Below are positions 27,783 through 37,042 of a stretch of DNA of 64,000 nucleotides, piece by piece. A program made the position numbers and the translations under genes. The DNA is from Myxococcales bacterium. GTDB lineage: Bacteria; Myxococcota_A; UBA9042. The notes under the pieces were generated by a model. That model was not told where the DNA came from. It ran no database searches and saw nothing but the letters and a program-made list of their open reading frames with translations. Numbering within the stretch: position 1 is the first letter of the stretch; each line of letters starts with the position of its first letter. The DNA lies in contig JAGSHB010000008.1 in the NCBI GenBank assembly GCA_023954815.1, positions 1 through 64,000 of the forward strand, given 5' to 3'.

Positions 27783-30338
27783 CTAGTCGTCACCTTGCCG
27801 TCGCCTGCGCAAGGCGAGACCCAAGAGCAGCATCAACGCCACCGCGCCACCGCCGACCTGGGCCCACGCTGACGTCCAGGTCATCTTCGACAGCAAATCG
27901 GCGTGTTGCTCCCGCGATCGTGGCACCTGACCTATCATCTTCGCCGCGTGGTGCAGCGCGCTGACCGCCAGGTTGCCCTCCGGCAGTTGCTTGTGGCAGC
28001 CCACGCAGACAAAGCGGCGGTCCATGTGCATCCGCTGCTGAGCCGTAAGCGGACCGGAACCACGGAAGTGATGGCCCACCGTCTGGGTCTGAATACCGTC
28101 TTTCGTCAACACCGCGGACCAGTCCCGGGTCAGCCCCTTGACCCGTTCAACCTGCACCCGCGCTTTGCCCGGGATGACCTTGCCCTGCGCGGTCGTCAGA
28201 TCCACCGTCGTCTCGCGATCCCACTGAGGGGTGAGGCCGCTACCGCCACCGCTGATGCCGTAGCCGAGGGCCTTGTCTGACGAATGGCAGCTCTCGCAAG
28301 TCCGGCTCTTGCCAACGGTGTGCGGCGCCACGGGGCTCATATCACTGCCGATCTGCCCCTTCTTACCGCCACCTTCCGTGCCCGGCGTCGTGCGAAACGT
28401 CTGATTGCGCACGAGCTCCTTGCCATCGCGCCCAATAATCGTCGCTGCCACCTGACAGCCCGGCATGAGCGGGGTCACGCGGCCCTCGCCGTTGTTGCCG
28501 AGCGGTGGATTTTCCCAGCGGAGAAAGGAGCGGGTCTCCGACGTCTCGCCTGGGATGAGTGTCCGCTCTGGCGGCAAGCCCAATTCGCCCTTCTTGGTCC
28601 GGTATTCCGGGCGTTTGTGCTCGTGACCGGCTGCAACCCAGTCGAAGCTCTTCTTGCCTGTGGAGTAGTCGATTTTGACGTGGCAGCCATAGCACTGCGG
28701 CGCCCAGGAGCTGTGACAGGTGTAGCACTCCATCACGTCGATATGCTTGTCGATCTGCACCATGGCTGTGCGCGCTTCGTCGCTCAGTTGCCCGGTGGTT
28801 TCCAACTTCTTGAGCGGATTGAGCCACAGATCCTTGCCGCCCGCGGTGTGTAGCAACACGCGATTGCCGACGCGAACGACCTCGGGCATCGGGTTGCCGC
28901 GAGCGGTCAAGATCCAGCCGTCCTGCTTCGGCCAGACCTTCCCCTTGTGCAAGTACTTCGGCAGCTTGGTGCTCGTGCCCCGCGCCGGCCCAACTTGGGG
29001 TGCTTTACCCTCTTCCTCGTCGCCGTAGCCGATGGGCAACTCCCAGGGGTAGCGCTTGGGCGTGCCATGGCAATCGGTGCACTCGATCTCTACGCCGGCG
29101 AGGTTGGTGCCGCCCAGAAACCCGTCGCCGTGGGCGTCGTTAGACGTATGGCAATCCTGGCACAGCATGCCTTTTTGGTAGTGCACGTCCTTGCTCATCA
29201 CGATGTACTTCTTGGTGTGCAGCGCGATTTGGCCGCCGCCGCCCTCGGTGTAGGGCGATCCGTAGGCGCTCTCCATCAGGCCTTGATAGCTGACACCGAT
29301 ACGCTTGCCGCGGTTATGGCAGGTCGTGCAGGTCTCCACCGGGATGCCTGTCCAGCTGGTCTTGCCGGCCTTCAGCTTGGCGCCACGCGTGCCCTGGATG
29401 CTGTGCACCAACAAGTGGCCACCGCGCGCTTTGTCGAGGATCTTAGGGATATGGCGGTCATTGCCCTCGTAGATCCCTTCGTTGCTGTAGGGAACGTGGC
29501 AAGCGCTACAGCCCATCCCGCGAAAGTCACCCCGCTTGGGACGGCCCTTCACGCCGAGGTGGCAGCGCTGACATTCGGTGCGCAGGTAGGTGAACATCGC
29601 CTGGCGCGGATCGTCCTTCAATTTGGCGAAATCGGCGTCCGTTTTTGGCGCTTCTGGCACCGTCTCATGCTTGTCGACGAAGACGTTGGGATGCGCCTCT
29701 TTCTTGGCGATCATGTAGGCGCGGTAGGCATCCGTACCGAGCCTGGCGTGGGGATCTTTGGGATTGGAGGCGTCGTAGTTGCCCCAGAGATGCGAATAGC
29801 CCTCCAGCGAGCCAAACGCCCACGCCGTGCCCTGGATCTTGCCCGCTTCGGTCATCATCAGACTCTGCCACTGCGCCTTGACCAACTCACTGTGACACTG
29901 ACCGCAGGACCTAGCGTTGACCCAAGGCGAGCCCGGATCGACGAAGAAATCATCTGGGCCGCCCGCCTTGGCGAGCGATGGCACCGAGCTGGTGTGCGCC
30001 GCTTTGGCCGTCGTCGCCGTGGGGTTGCCGCCATGGCAGGTGATGCAGCCGTCGGGGTCGCCGTGCTTGTCGCCGACCTCCTTGAGCTCCTTCATCATGT
30101 CGCTGCCCGGCTGACGAATGGGCTCGATGAGGTCGTGACACTTGGCCTGCGTGCAGCCGCGGCCCGACCACTGCACCTGACTCACCGCTTTCGGCATGGG
30201 CACCGGCGCATCCGCCGCACCGTCTATCTGCGCGTCCACACTGACCACCGCGCCGTCCGAACAGGCCGTCGTGGCGGCCAGAGCGAGGCAGGCGGAGGCG
30301 ATAACGGACAGTTTGGCGAGGGCAGGGCGAAGCGTCAT
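27783..30338 (-). CDS. Multiheme c-type cytochrome lipoprotein with C-terminal TM anchor
   Basis: Lipobox AATTAC; 11 CxxCH motifs plus one CTQAKCH (CX4CH); C-terminal TM followed by RRRRQGDD. Confidence 0.92.
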   Translation of the reverse strand: MTLRPALAKLSVIASACLALAATTACSDGAVVSVDAQIDGAADAPVPMPKAVSQVQWSGRGCTQAKCHDLIEPIRQPGSDMMKELKEVGDKHGDPDGCITCHGGNPTATTAKAAHTSSVPSLAKAGGPDDFFVDPGSPWVNARSCGQCHSELVKAQWQSLMMTEAGKIQGTAWAFGSLEGYSHLWGNYDASNPKDPHARLGTDAYRAYMIAKKEAHPNVFVDKHETVPEAPKTDADFAKLKDDPRQAMFTYLRTECQRCHLGVKGRPKRGDFRGMGCSACHVPYSNEGIYEGNDRHIPKILDKARGGHLLVHSIQGTRGAKLKAGKTSWTGIPVETCTTCHNRGKRIGVSYQGLMESAYGSPYTEGGGGQIALHTKKYIVMSKDVHYQKGMLCQDCHTSNDAHGDGFLGGTNLAGVEIECTDCHGTPKRYPWELPIGYGDEEEGKAPQVGPARGTSTKLPKYLHKGKVWPKQDGWILTARGNPMPEVVRVGNRVLLHTAGGKDLWLNPLKKLETTGQLSDEARTAMVQIDKHIDVMECYTCHSSWAPQCYGCHVKIDYSTGKKSFDWVAAGHEHKRPEYRTKKGELGLPPERTLIPGETSETRSFLRWENPPLGNNGEGRVTPLMPGCQVAATIIGRDGKELVRNQTFRTTPGTEGGGKKGQIGSDMSPVAPHTVGKSRTCESCHSSDKALGYGISGGGSGLTPQWDRETTVDLTTAQGKVIPGKARVQVERVKGLTRDWSAVLTKDGIQTQTVGHHFRGSGPLTAQQRMHMDRRFVCVGCHKQLPEGNLAVSALHHAAKMIGQVPRSREQHADLLSKMTWTSAWAQVGGGAVALMLLLGLALRRRRQGDD

Positions 30339-30395
30339 GCGGGCACCCTACATGAGTTTGCGCGCGTTGCGTCCCCTCCGCTGAATCGCCCCCGA

Positions 30396-30564
30396 CAGAC
30401 TGCGCTTTTTCTCGTTTTTTTTGGAGACGCACTGCATGGGGCGCTGTCTGCTGAGATGGGGAAGTCGCGGCTCGCCGCGACTGGGGGCGCTCTTAGCCCC
30501 CCCAATAGAAAAGAAACTAGCAGGGTGCTGCGACAGTAATTTTAATGACGCCGCACCCTACTAG
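30396..30564 (-). repeat. Composite multi-hairpin intergenic repeat, copy 2
   Basis: Minus-strand reading CTAGTAGGGTGCGGCGTCATTAAAATTACTGTCGCAGCACCCTGCTAGTTTCTTTTC...AGTCGCGGCGAGCCGCGACT... matches copy 1 along its length. Confidence 0.85.
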
Positions 30565-30567
30565 AAT

Positions 30568-30975
30568 TCAGGACACTGCGACACTATTGATGGCAGCTTT
30601 GAGCAGCTCGGCGACCTCGTTGGCCAGCGGCTCGATATCGTCGCGCTCCATCACCTGAAACATGGCCTTCGGTTCGATGGCTGAGACGAAAACATCCCCG
30701 TCAAACCGAGCCACGACCACATTGCACGGCAGCAGAAGTCCGACCGGTGCCTCGGCGCCAATGGCTTGCCAAGCATGACGCGGACTGCACGCACCCAGAA
30801 TCTTGTACGCGTCCATGGTCTCGCCCAGCTTGGTCTGCATGGCGCCTTGGACATCGATCTCGGTCAGCACGCCAAAGCCCTGCGTTGCCAGGGCCTCTCG
30901 CGTCGCGGCTTCGGCAGCAGCGAAGTCGACGTTGCCGAGATTGCGGGTGATTCCGTACTTGGGTGCAAATTCCAT
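30568..30975 (-). CDS. DUF302-family protein
   Basis: 135 aa; TREALATQGFGVLTEIDVQGAMQTKLGE...YKILGACSPRHAWQAI...GLLLPCNVVV is typical of DUF302. Confidence 0.85.
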   Translation of the reverse strand: MEFAPKYGITRNLGNVDFAAAEAATREALATQGFGVLTEIDVQGAMQTKLGETMDAYKILGACSPRHAWQAIGAEAPVGLLLPCNVVVARFDGDVFVSAIEPKAMFQVMERDDIEPLANEVAELLKAAINSVAVS

Positions 30976-31094
30976 GGGGCGCTCCTTGTCTGTTCTTTTG
31001 CCGGGACCACGGTGACTTGTGTGCTGCCCGGTCGCAACTAGGAGTGCCTAGCCGTTAGCAGTGTTACAGGCGCATGAAGGACAACGCTCACATC

Positions 31095-32090
31095 TTATTT
31101 CTTCGGCGCGAGGCCAGCGAGCGTCTCCGGGTCGTCAGTGAACATGCCGTGTACCCCCATGTCGATCAGCTCCTTCATCCGCTTGGATTTGTTCACTGTC
31201 CAAGGGGTCACCCGCAGACCAAAGTGCGTTGCCTTGTCCATGATCTCTTGGGTCAACAGGTCTTCCGGCGGCTGTACGAACAGCGCCGGCGGCTTGTAGG
31301 TGTCGTAGTCCTTCTTATCGAGGCTCTGGAACGTCAACATTTCGGCCAACGCGAATGCCGTCAGGGCCTTTGGGTACTTCTTTCGAACCTTGGCGATGGT
31401 CGCATCCGAAAAACTAGCGAAAATCGTGCGTCCGAGGGCGTTATTGTCGGCAAATAGCGCCAAAGTAGCGTCGACGATGGACGGATCGGCTTGCTTGAAT
31501 TCAACGCTGTACAGCGCCTTCGGAAAGGCCTTCAGTGCTTCGTCGAGACGCGCGATTTTGTGGCCTTTACCGCGGTAGGGGAACGTCTTGCCGCCGTCCT
31601 TGGTGAAGTTGTAGCCGGCGTCGAGCTTCTCCAACTCAGCCCAGGTCTTTTCCTTCACCTTGCCGGTGCCGTCCGTGGTCTTGTCCACTGTGTCGTCGTG
31701 GATGGCGACGAGGACACCGTCTTTGCTTGCGTGAAGGTCGAATTCGATCAGGTTGGCGCCCACCTCGAGGGCGTGCTTGTAGGCCGCCAGGGTGTGAGCT
31801 GGTCGCAACATCTTGCCGCCGCGATGGGCGATGTTGAGAAATCCAGTGACCAGCTCCTGGTCGGCTACAATCGTGACCGCAGTGTCTGCCGCGGCGCCGT
31901 CAGTTGAAGGCACATCACCGTCGCCACCGTCAGTGCTGCCCTCGGCGTCTATACCCGTGCTGCCCGCATCTTGGCCGTTTGCGTCGTCAGCGGCTGCACC
32001 GTCCGTCCCGCATGCCGAAAGGACAAGCAACAGGCCGCATATCACCGTTAGTGAGACGACCAAGGGGGAGCGAGTTCGATAGTGACGCAT
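31095..32090 (-). CDS. Glycerophosphodiester phosphodiesterase-family lipoprotein
   Basis: Lipobox VLSAC; IAHRGGKMLRPAHTLAAYKHALEVGANLIEFDLHASKDGVLVAIHDDTVDKTTDGTG. Confidence 0.9.
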   Translation of the reverse strand: MRHYRTRSPLVVSLTVICGLLLVLSACGTDGAAADDANGQDAGSTGIDAEGSTDGGDGDVPSTDGAAADTAVTIVADQELVTGFLNIAHRGGKMLRPAHTLAAYKHALEVGANLIEFDLHASKDGVLVAIHDDTVDKTTDGTGKVKEKTWAELEKLDAGYNFTKDGGKTFPYRGKGHKIARLDEALKAFPKALYSVEFKQADPSIVDATLALFADNNALGRTIFASFSDATIAKVRKKYPKALTAFALAEMLTFQSLDKKDYDTYKPPALFVQPPEDLLTQEIMDKATHFGLRVTPWTVNKSKRMKELIDMGVHGMFTDDPETLAGLAPKK

Positions 32091-32198
32091 GGGCAACCTC
32101 CGAGGGCTCGCACCATGCCGCACAATGGCGCGCATTTCATCCGTGACTTCGGTGAACACAGGATAGTTGCCGCAGGAGGCCCAGCCGCATGTGTTGGG

Positions 32199-34201
32199 CT
32201 AGATGTCGGAGGCGGGCGGTGCCTCGCCGCTGACACAGGCGAGGTTTCGACCCGCGTGTTTGGCTGCATAGAGCGCCGAATCGACCAGCTTGAGCAGCTC
32301 GAGCTCGGTGTCGTCGTGGTCTGGAAAGACAGCGATGCCCATGGAGGCCGTGAAGGCCGGAAGACGACTGCCCGCGCGATCTCCGAGCTCAGCTATCCTC
32401 CCCCGTAACTTCTCGGCCAACACACGCGCCTGGTCTAGTGCCAAGCCAGGCAGGATTAGAAGGAATTCCTCACCACCTAGGCGGCAGGCCGCATCATCGG
32501 TACGCACCGCCGCCTCGAGCTCCCGAGAGAGCTCCCGCAGCGCAAGATCCCCGATATCATGGCCATACACGTCATTAAGCCGCTTGAAATGATCGATATC
32601 CACCATGATGAGCGCCAAGGGTTGCCTACTTCGCCGTGACCGGCGTAGATGCCGCTCCAAGAACTCACTCATGTAGCGACGATTGTACAGACGCGTCAGC
32701 GGGTCGCGGATGGACTCCTCCTCCAGTCGCACACGCAGTCGCACGTTGGCCAGCGTGGTGCTCAGCCGTTCACTCAGCACGGAGAGCAGTCGCCTCCGCC
32801 GATCCATTGCGCTTGAGTCATCCCCGTTCTCTGGGCGCCACGTCAGGGTCATGACGCCCATCGGTCCGTCATGGGTGAGCACCGGGACGCACAAAGCACT
32901 ATCTCGATGTGTGCCGAGATGGTTGCATCTGAGCGCGTGCCGTCCGGTCTCCGACTCGTGCAGCTGGCCACGCCGCAGGGCCCAGCACGCACTTCGTTGG
33001 AAAAACGGCTCACTGACGCTCAGGTCCCCGATACGCTCGACGTCCGGGCCGTTCGTGACACGGCCAAAGTGGCATCCATCGTTGGGGAAGAGGCGATCCA
33101 TGTACGACGTGATCATGTCCAGCGCTTCGATCTCGTTCGTACACGTTTGAAGATAGCTACCCAGTTGGGCCATCAGGGAGTTGTCTCTATCGAGTTCGTC
33201 GAGCTCCTCAACCCGACGCGCCAACTCCTGGTTGAGTTTGCGAAGCCGCTCTTCGTCAGTCTTTCGCTGCGAGACGTCGCGAAGCACCCCCACGAAAATG
33301 CGACGGCCCTCCAGCCGCACCTCCTTCACGGACAATTCGACGTTGATCAGCGTGCCGTCCTTACGACGCCCAACGACCTCGCGACCGCGGCCGATGATGC
33401 TGGCCTCGCCTGTCTCAAGGTAACGACTGAGATACCCATCATGGGCGCTCTTGTCGGGCTCTGGCATCAGCGTGGAGACATTGGCGCCCACCAACTCGTG
33501 GTTGGCGTATCCGAAGAGCGTCGTTGTCGCCGGGTTGGCGGACTCCATGGTCCCCCGTGCGTCGATGGTGATGATGGCGTCGATGGCGTTGTCGAGGATT
33601 GCGCGGCCGCGGAGTTCGCTCTCCGCGAGCATTTTCGCACTGGTTCGCCGCTGCCGGTCGATACGCAGCGAACTGATGATATTCGAGCACGTCAACACAA
33701 ATGGGCGCAGCAACTCCACCAGCGGTTCGGCGTAGCCCTCCTTGCGATTGGCAATACCGACCATGCCAATTAGCCGCCCGCGCGCAAAAAACGGCAGGCC
33801 CAGAAATGCGTTGAGTGGCGGGTGTCCTTTGGGGATTCCGCCGGCCCGGGGATCGTTGAGCGGCTCGTTGGCGATGACGATTTCGCCGGTACGGATGACG
33901 TGGCCAAAGAGGTTGTCGAGATTGCGAAACTCAAGACCCTGAGCCACGCCTTCTTTGTAAAAGTTGCGGGTCTGCTCGTTCCACGAAATGTCCGTGATGG
34001 CGTGGGTCTTCAGGTAGAGCGGGCCGCCGTCGTCACGCAGGACTTCCCCGATAAAGCCGTATTCGCTGCCTGTGAGTGGCAAAAGGTCTGCGAGCAGGCC
34101 AGTGAAGACCGCATGCGGAGATTCGTCCTCAACGAGGCGGTACTGGGCCGCGTGATGCTCTGGAGCAGCAACCGGTCAGGCGAAAACACTCCACCGCTCA
34201 T
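32199..34201 (-). CDS. GAF/PAS diguanylate cyclase (GGDEF), with an apparent -1 frameshift near 34150
   Basis: GGEEF active site (CRLGGEEFLLILPG), PAS and GAF motifs. The N-terminal GAF continues upstream of the track start (TTG 34082) and joins the frame of ATG 34201 only if one base is added near CGGCCC. Confidence 0.75.
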
Positions 34202-34387
34202 GGACTGTGATGTTCGCCGTTCGGACTTCCGCGCAACCACGCCACCCCTCAGTCAGCGCGGCCGCTATCAAGCTGGCCACACCGTTTCAGAACCTCTGCC
34301 GCTGACGATAGCGGAAATTCGAGGCGCCGATCAAAGCTTGTGTCGGTCGACCCAAAGAATGCGTCCGAATTTACTGCCCAACCTGAC

Positions 34388-36982
34388 CTAGCGACGACGG
34401 CAGCAGCGGAACTTGTAGTTGCTGGTGTAGTTCACGCAGTGGCGCCAGTTGTACCAGCTGCGGTAGCGCACGAACGAGGTCGTTCCGCACTTCTCGCTGG
34501 TCCAGTAGTAGTCCGTGTCTTTGGTGCTCGTCGCACGGTATTCGGCGACCGTGCAGACGTCGCCGCCGTAGGTGCCGATGCAGTAGCTTGCGGCGTTGTC
34601 CTGGTTGCGCGCCGAAATTTCGCCACTGATGCAGACCATGCCCTTGGTGCTCATGCCAGCTGGGCAGCCGTTGCGGAGGTAGCCGCCGTGCACCTCGACG
34701 ATGTCGTTGTGCACCTGGATGAGACGCACATCGTAGTCGCCACTCGTCGAGTTCGAAAAATCGATGTGAGGCGTGCCGTTCTTGTAGGAACGCAGCTCGA
34801 CGTAGGGCGATGTAGCCGGCCCAAGCTCAACGGAGCCACTGGTATTTTCGACCTTGGCGATGCTGTTGACCAACAGGCGCTTGCTGCCGTAGATGCGTAC
34901 CCAGGTGCTGTCGGCCATGTGGAGACCACCACCGTATGTGCCGAAGTAAAATCCAGTCTTGCCGTATGCCCGGTGCCAGCCTCCGCCGTTGTCGATGACC
35001 GTCTGCTTGTCGATGACGATGCCGTTGTTGGCGTACAGCGTGCTGTTGACCGTGAGTGTCTTGTCGACCTGAGCGGTGCCTGTGGACCGCAAGTGTCCGG
35101 CCTGAACGGCGCCGCCCGTGAGCACACCCTTGTTGCCGTAGATGCGGACCCAGCTCGTGTCCTGCATGTAGAAGCCGCCGCCGTAGCTCGCATTGATGAA
35201 GCCGGTCTTGCCGTAGGAGCGGTGGTAGCCAGCGCCGTTATCGACCACGTACTGACCGTCCACCTGCAAGCCGCCGTCGGCCCGGACCACGCCAGCGGCG
35301 CGAATGTTGCCGGTGCCGTAGGTATGGCCCGAGATCTTGAGGCGATTGCTGTCTGGCGCCGAGCCGATGCCGACGTTGCCGCTCGATTTCGAGACGTGGA
35401 TCCGCGTGCTGCCCTGCGTCTGCAGGTAGAGGTCCTCGTCGTAGCTGCCCACGGCGCCGCTGTTCACACGCAGAGATTTGTTCATGTAGAACACGCTGCG
35501 GTCGGTCTCGATATGTGCCAATCCAGTGTTTTTCGGTCCGATGTCGATGTAGCCCTTGCCGGTGTTGACACGCAGGGCGCCGCCGACACTGCCGCGCACA
35601 TCGGAGTGGAACTGGCTCAGCCCACCGCGGTAGATGGAAAAGCGCGTGGTGTAGTCACCGACTGCGATGAGGCGATCCAGGTAGTGGATGCGGCTCGCGT
35701 AGCCCGAGACGCTGTCCGACGTACCCTTGAGCGTCCACTTTTCAGGCAACCATGCGTGCATGTGGTCGTTGTCGCTGAGCAGGAACCAGACCGTGGCGCT
35801 GTTGGCCGCCTTGATATCGATGAAGTGAGCGGTGGAGCCGGAGTTTTCGACCACGCGCACCCTGTCGAATACCAGGGCGCCGGAGCGGCTGTGGTTGAGC
35901 AGGGTGAAGCTCATGTTGGTGTGGTCGCCGGCGGAGATACCGACGCGGAAGGACACGGAGCCGCGGCCGCTGCCGTCGTACAAGTGGAAGGTGCCCGAGA
36001 CGCTCTGACCGTTCTTGGTCGCTGCGATGCGGTACCAGTTGCCTTTGACGACCTTTCCGGACCAGCGAGCGGTGTCTTTGCCAACGCTGGTGGCGCAGAT
36101 GACCTTGCCATCGGAGTTGATCTGGCGAATCGCTTGGCCGGTGGGGCATGCGGAGGCGACACGGCGCTGCACCTGGTTGGCGTCGACGTCTGCAGCCTTC
36201 ACTTGGCCGTTGGCGATCATCGCTGAGGTAACCGAGTTGCTCTGATTGGTGTTGACGTAGCGGCCGTCGGCGTAGGGCACGTTCAACTTGAACTGATTTT
36301 TCGCCAAGGTGAGGCCCGTACCAGCGGTGTAGGCAGTCTTGCTGTTCTGATCGATGACGCACACCGGTGAACCGTCGATTTTGTAGCCCTTGAGCACTTG
36401 GCCGCTGGCGCAGGTCTTGAGTGAGGGAATCGTCGGCTTGTTCTTTACGTCGGCCCACGAACCAGAGGTGGCGATCTTCGCCAGAGCGGCGGTCTTGGTG
36501 TAGCCGGCCAGCGCGTTGGGAGCGAGCGCCGTGGCTGTGACGCAGCCGGTGCAGCTCAAATTGCCCGCAACATTCGCCCGCAAGGCGTAGGGCACCTTGT
36601 GCAACTGAAGTCGCGGCAGCTCAGGGTCGGAGCCGACGGAGATGCCGATCCAGCCGGCTTTTCCGGACAAAAAGTGCTTGGTGTCGATCTTGCCGCCCAA
36701 GCCCTTAGCGCCGATGGAGACCGTGAACAGGCCGCTCGAGACCTTCACGCCGGTGTCGGAGTAGACGTAGAGCGCAGTGGACTCTTTGTCCGCCTTGCCT
36801 GCGTAGAACCGGACGGTCATTCCGTAATCGCCATCAGGCGCAACGGCACCGGCCTTGCTCAATAGCCGACCCTCGAAGTGCAGTACATCCTGCACGGCCG
36901 CAGTGGCTACGACAGGCGCTAGCACCACCGCCATCAAGGCAACAAGCCAGGCAACTCTAGTCGTCCAATGTTGCTTCAGCAT
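34388..36982 (-). CDS. Secreted shufflon/PilV- or tail-fibre-like repeat protein with Cys-rich C-terminus
   Basis: Signal peptide; duplicated 'V(V/I)DNGxGxHRxYGKTGFxxxxYGGGxxMxDxxWVRIYGxK'; C-terminal Cys-rich ~90 aa. Confidence 0.75.
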   Translation of the reverse strand: MLKQHWTTRVAWLVALMAVVLAPVVATAAVQDVLHFEGRLLSKAGAVAPDGDYGMTVRFYAGKADKESTALYVYSDTGVKVSSGLFTVSIGAKGLGGKIDTKHFLSGKAGWIGISVGSDPELPRLQLHKVPYALRANVAGNLSCTGCVTATALAPNALAGYTKTAALAKIATSGSWADVKNKPTIPSLKTCASGQVLKGYKIDGSPVCVIDQNSKTAYTAGTGLTLAKNQFKLNVPYADGRYVNTNQSNSVTSAMIANGQVKAADVDANQVQRRVASACPTGQAIRQINSDGKVICATSVGKDTARWSGKVVKGNWYRIAATKNGQSVSGTFHLYDGSGRGSVSFRVGISAGDHTNMSFTLLNHSRSGALVFDRVRVVENSGSTAHFIDIKAANSATVWFLLSDNDHMHAWLPEKWTLKGTSDSVSGYASRIHYLDRLIAVGDYTTRFSIYRGGLSQFHSDVRGSVGGALRVNTGKGYIDIGPKNTGLAHIETDRSVFYMNKSLRVNSGAVGSYDEDLYLQTQGSTRIHVSKSSGNVGIGSAPDSNRLKISGHTYGTGNIRAAGVVRADGGLQVDGQYVVDNGAGYHRSYGKTGFINASYGGGFYMQDTSWVRIYGNKGVLTGGAVQAGHLRSTGTAQVDKTLTVNSTLYANNGIVIDKQTVIDNGGGWHRAYGKTGFYFGTYGGGLHMADSTWVRIYGSKRLLVNSIAKVENTSGSVELGPATSPYVELRSYKNGTPHIDFSNSTSGDYDVRLIQVHNDIVEVHGGYLRNGCPAGMSTKGMVCISGEISARNQDNAASYCIGTYGGDVCTVAEYRATSTKDTDYYWTSEKCGTTSFVRYRSWYNWRHCVNYTSNYKFRCCRRR

Positions 36983-37042
36983 CGCTCAGTCTCCCGATGT
37001 GCCCTCAGTGAGGACCTGCCGCAATCGCGGCTGTATTCCGCC

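Noticed and set aside
28947-30539. 530-aa plus-strand ORF
   Set aside because: Antisense to the multiheme cytochrome (with 12 heme motifs) and runs through repeat copy 2; no domain signal.
34340-36226. 628-aa plus-strand ORF
   Set aside because: Antisense to the shufflon-like secreted protein; Val/Ala/Asp shadow composition.
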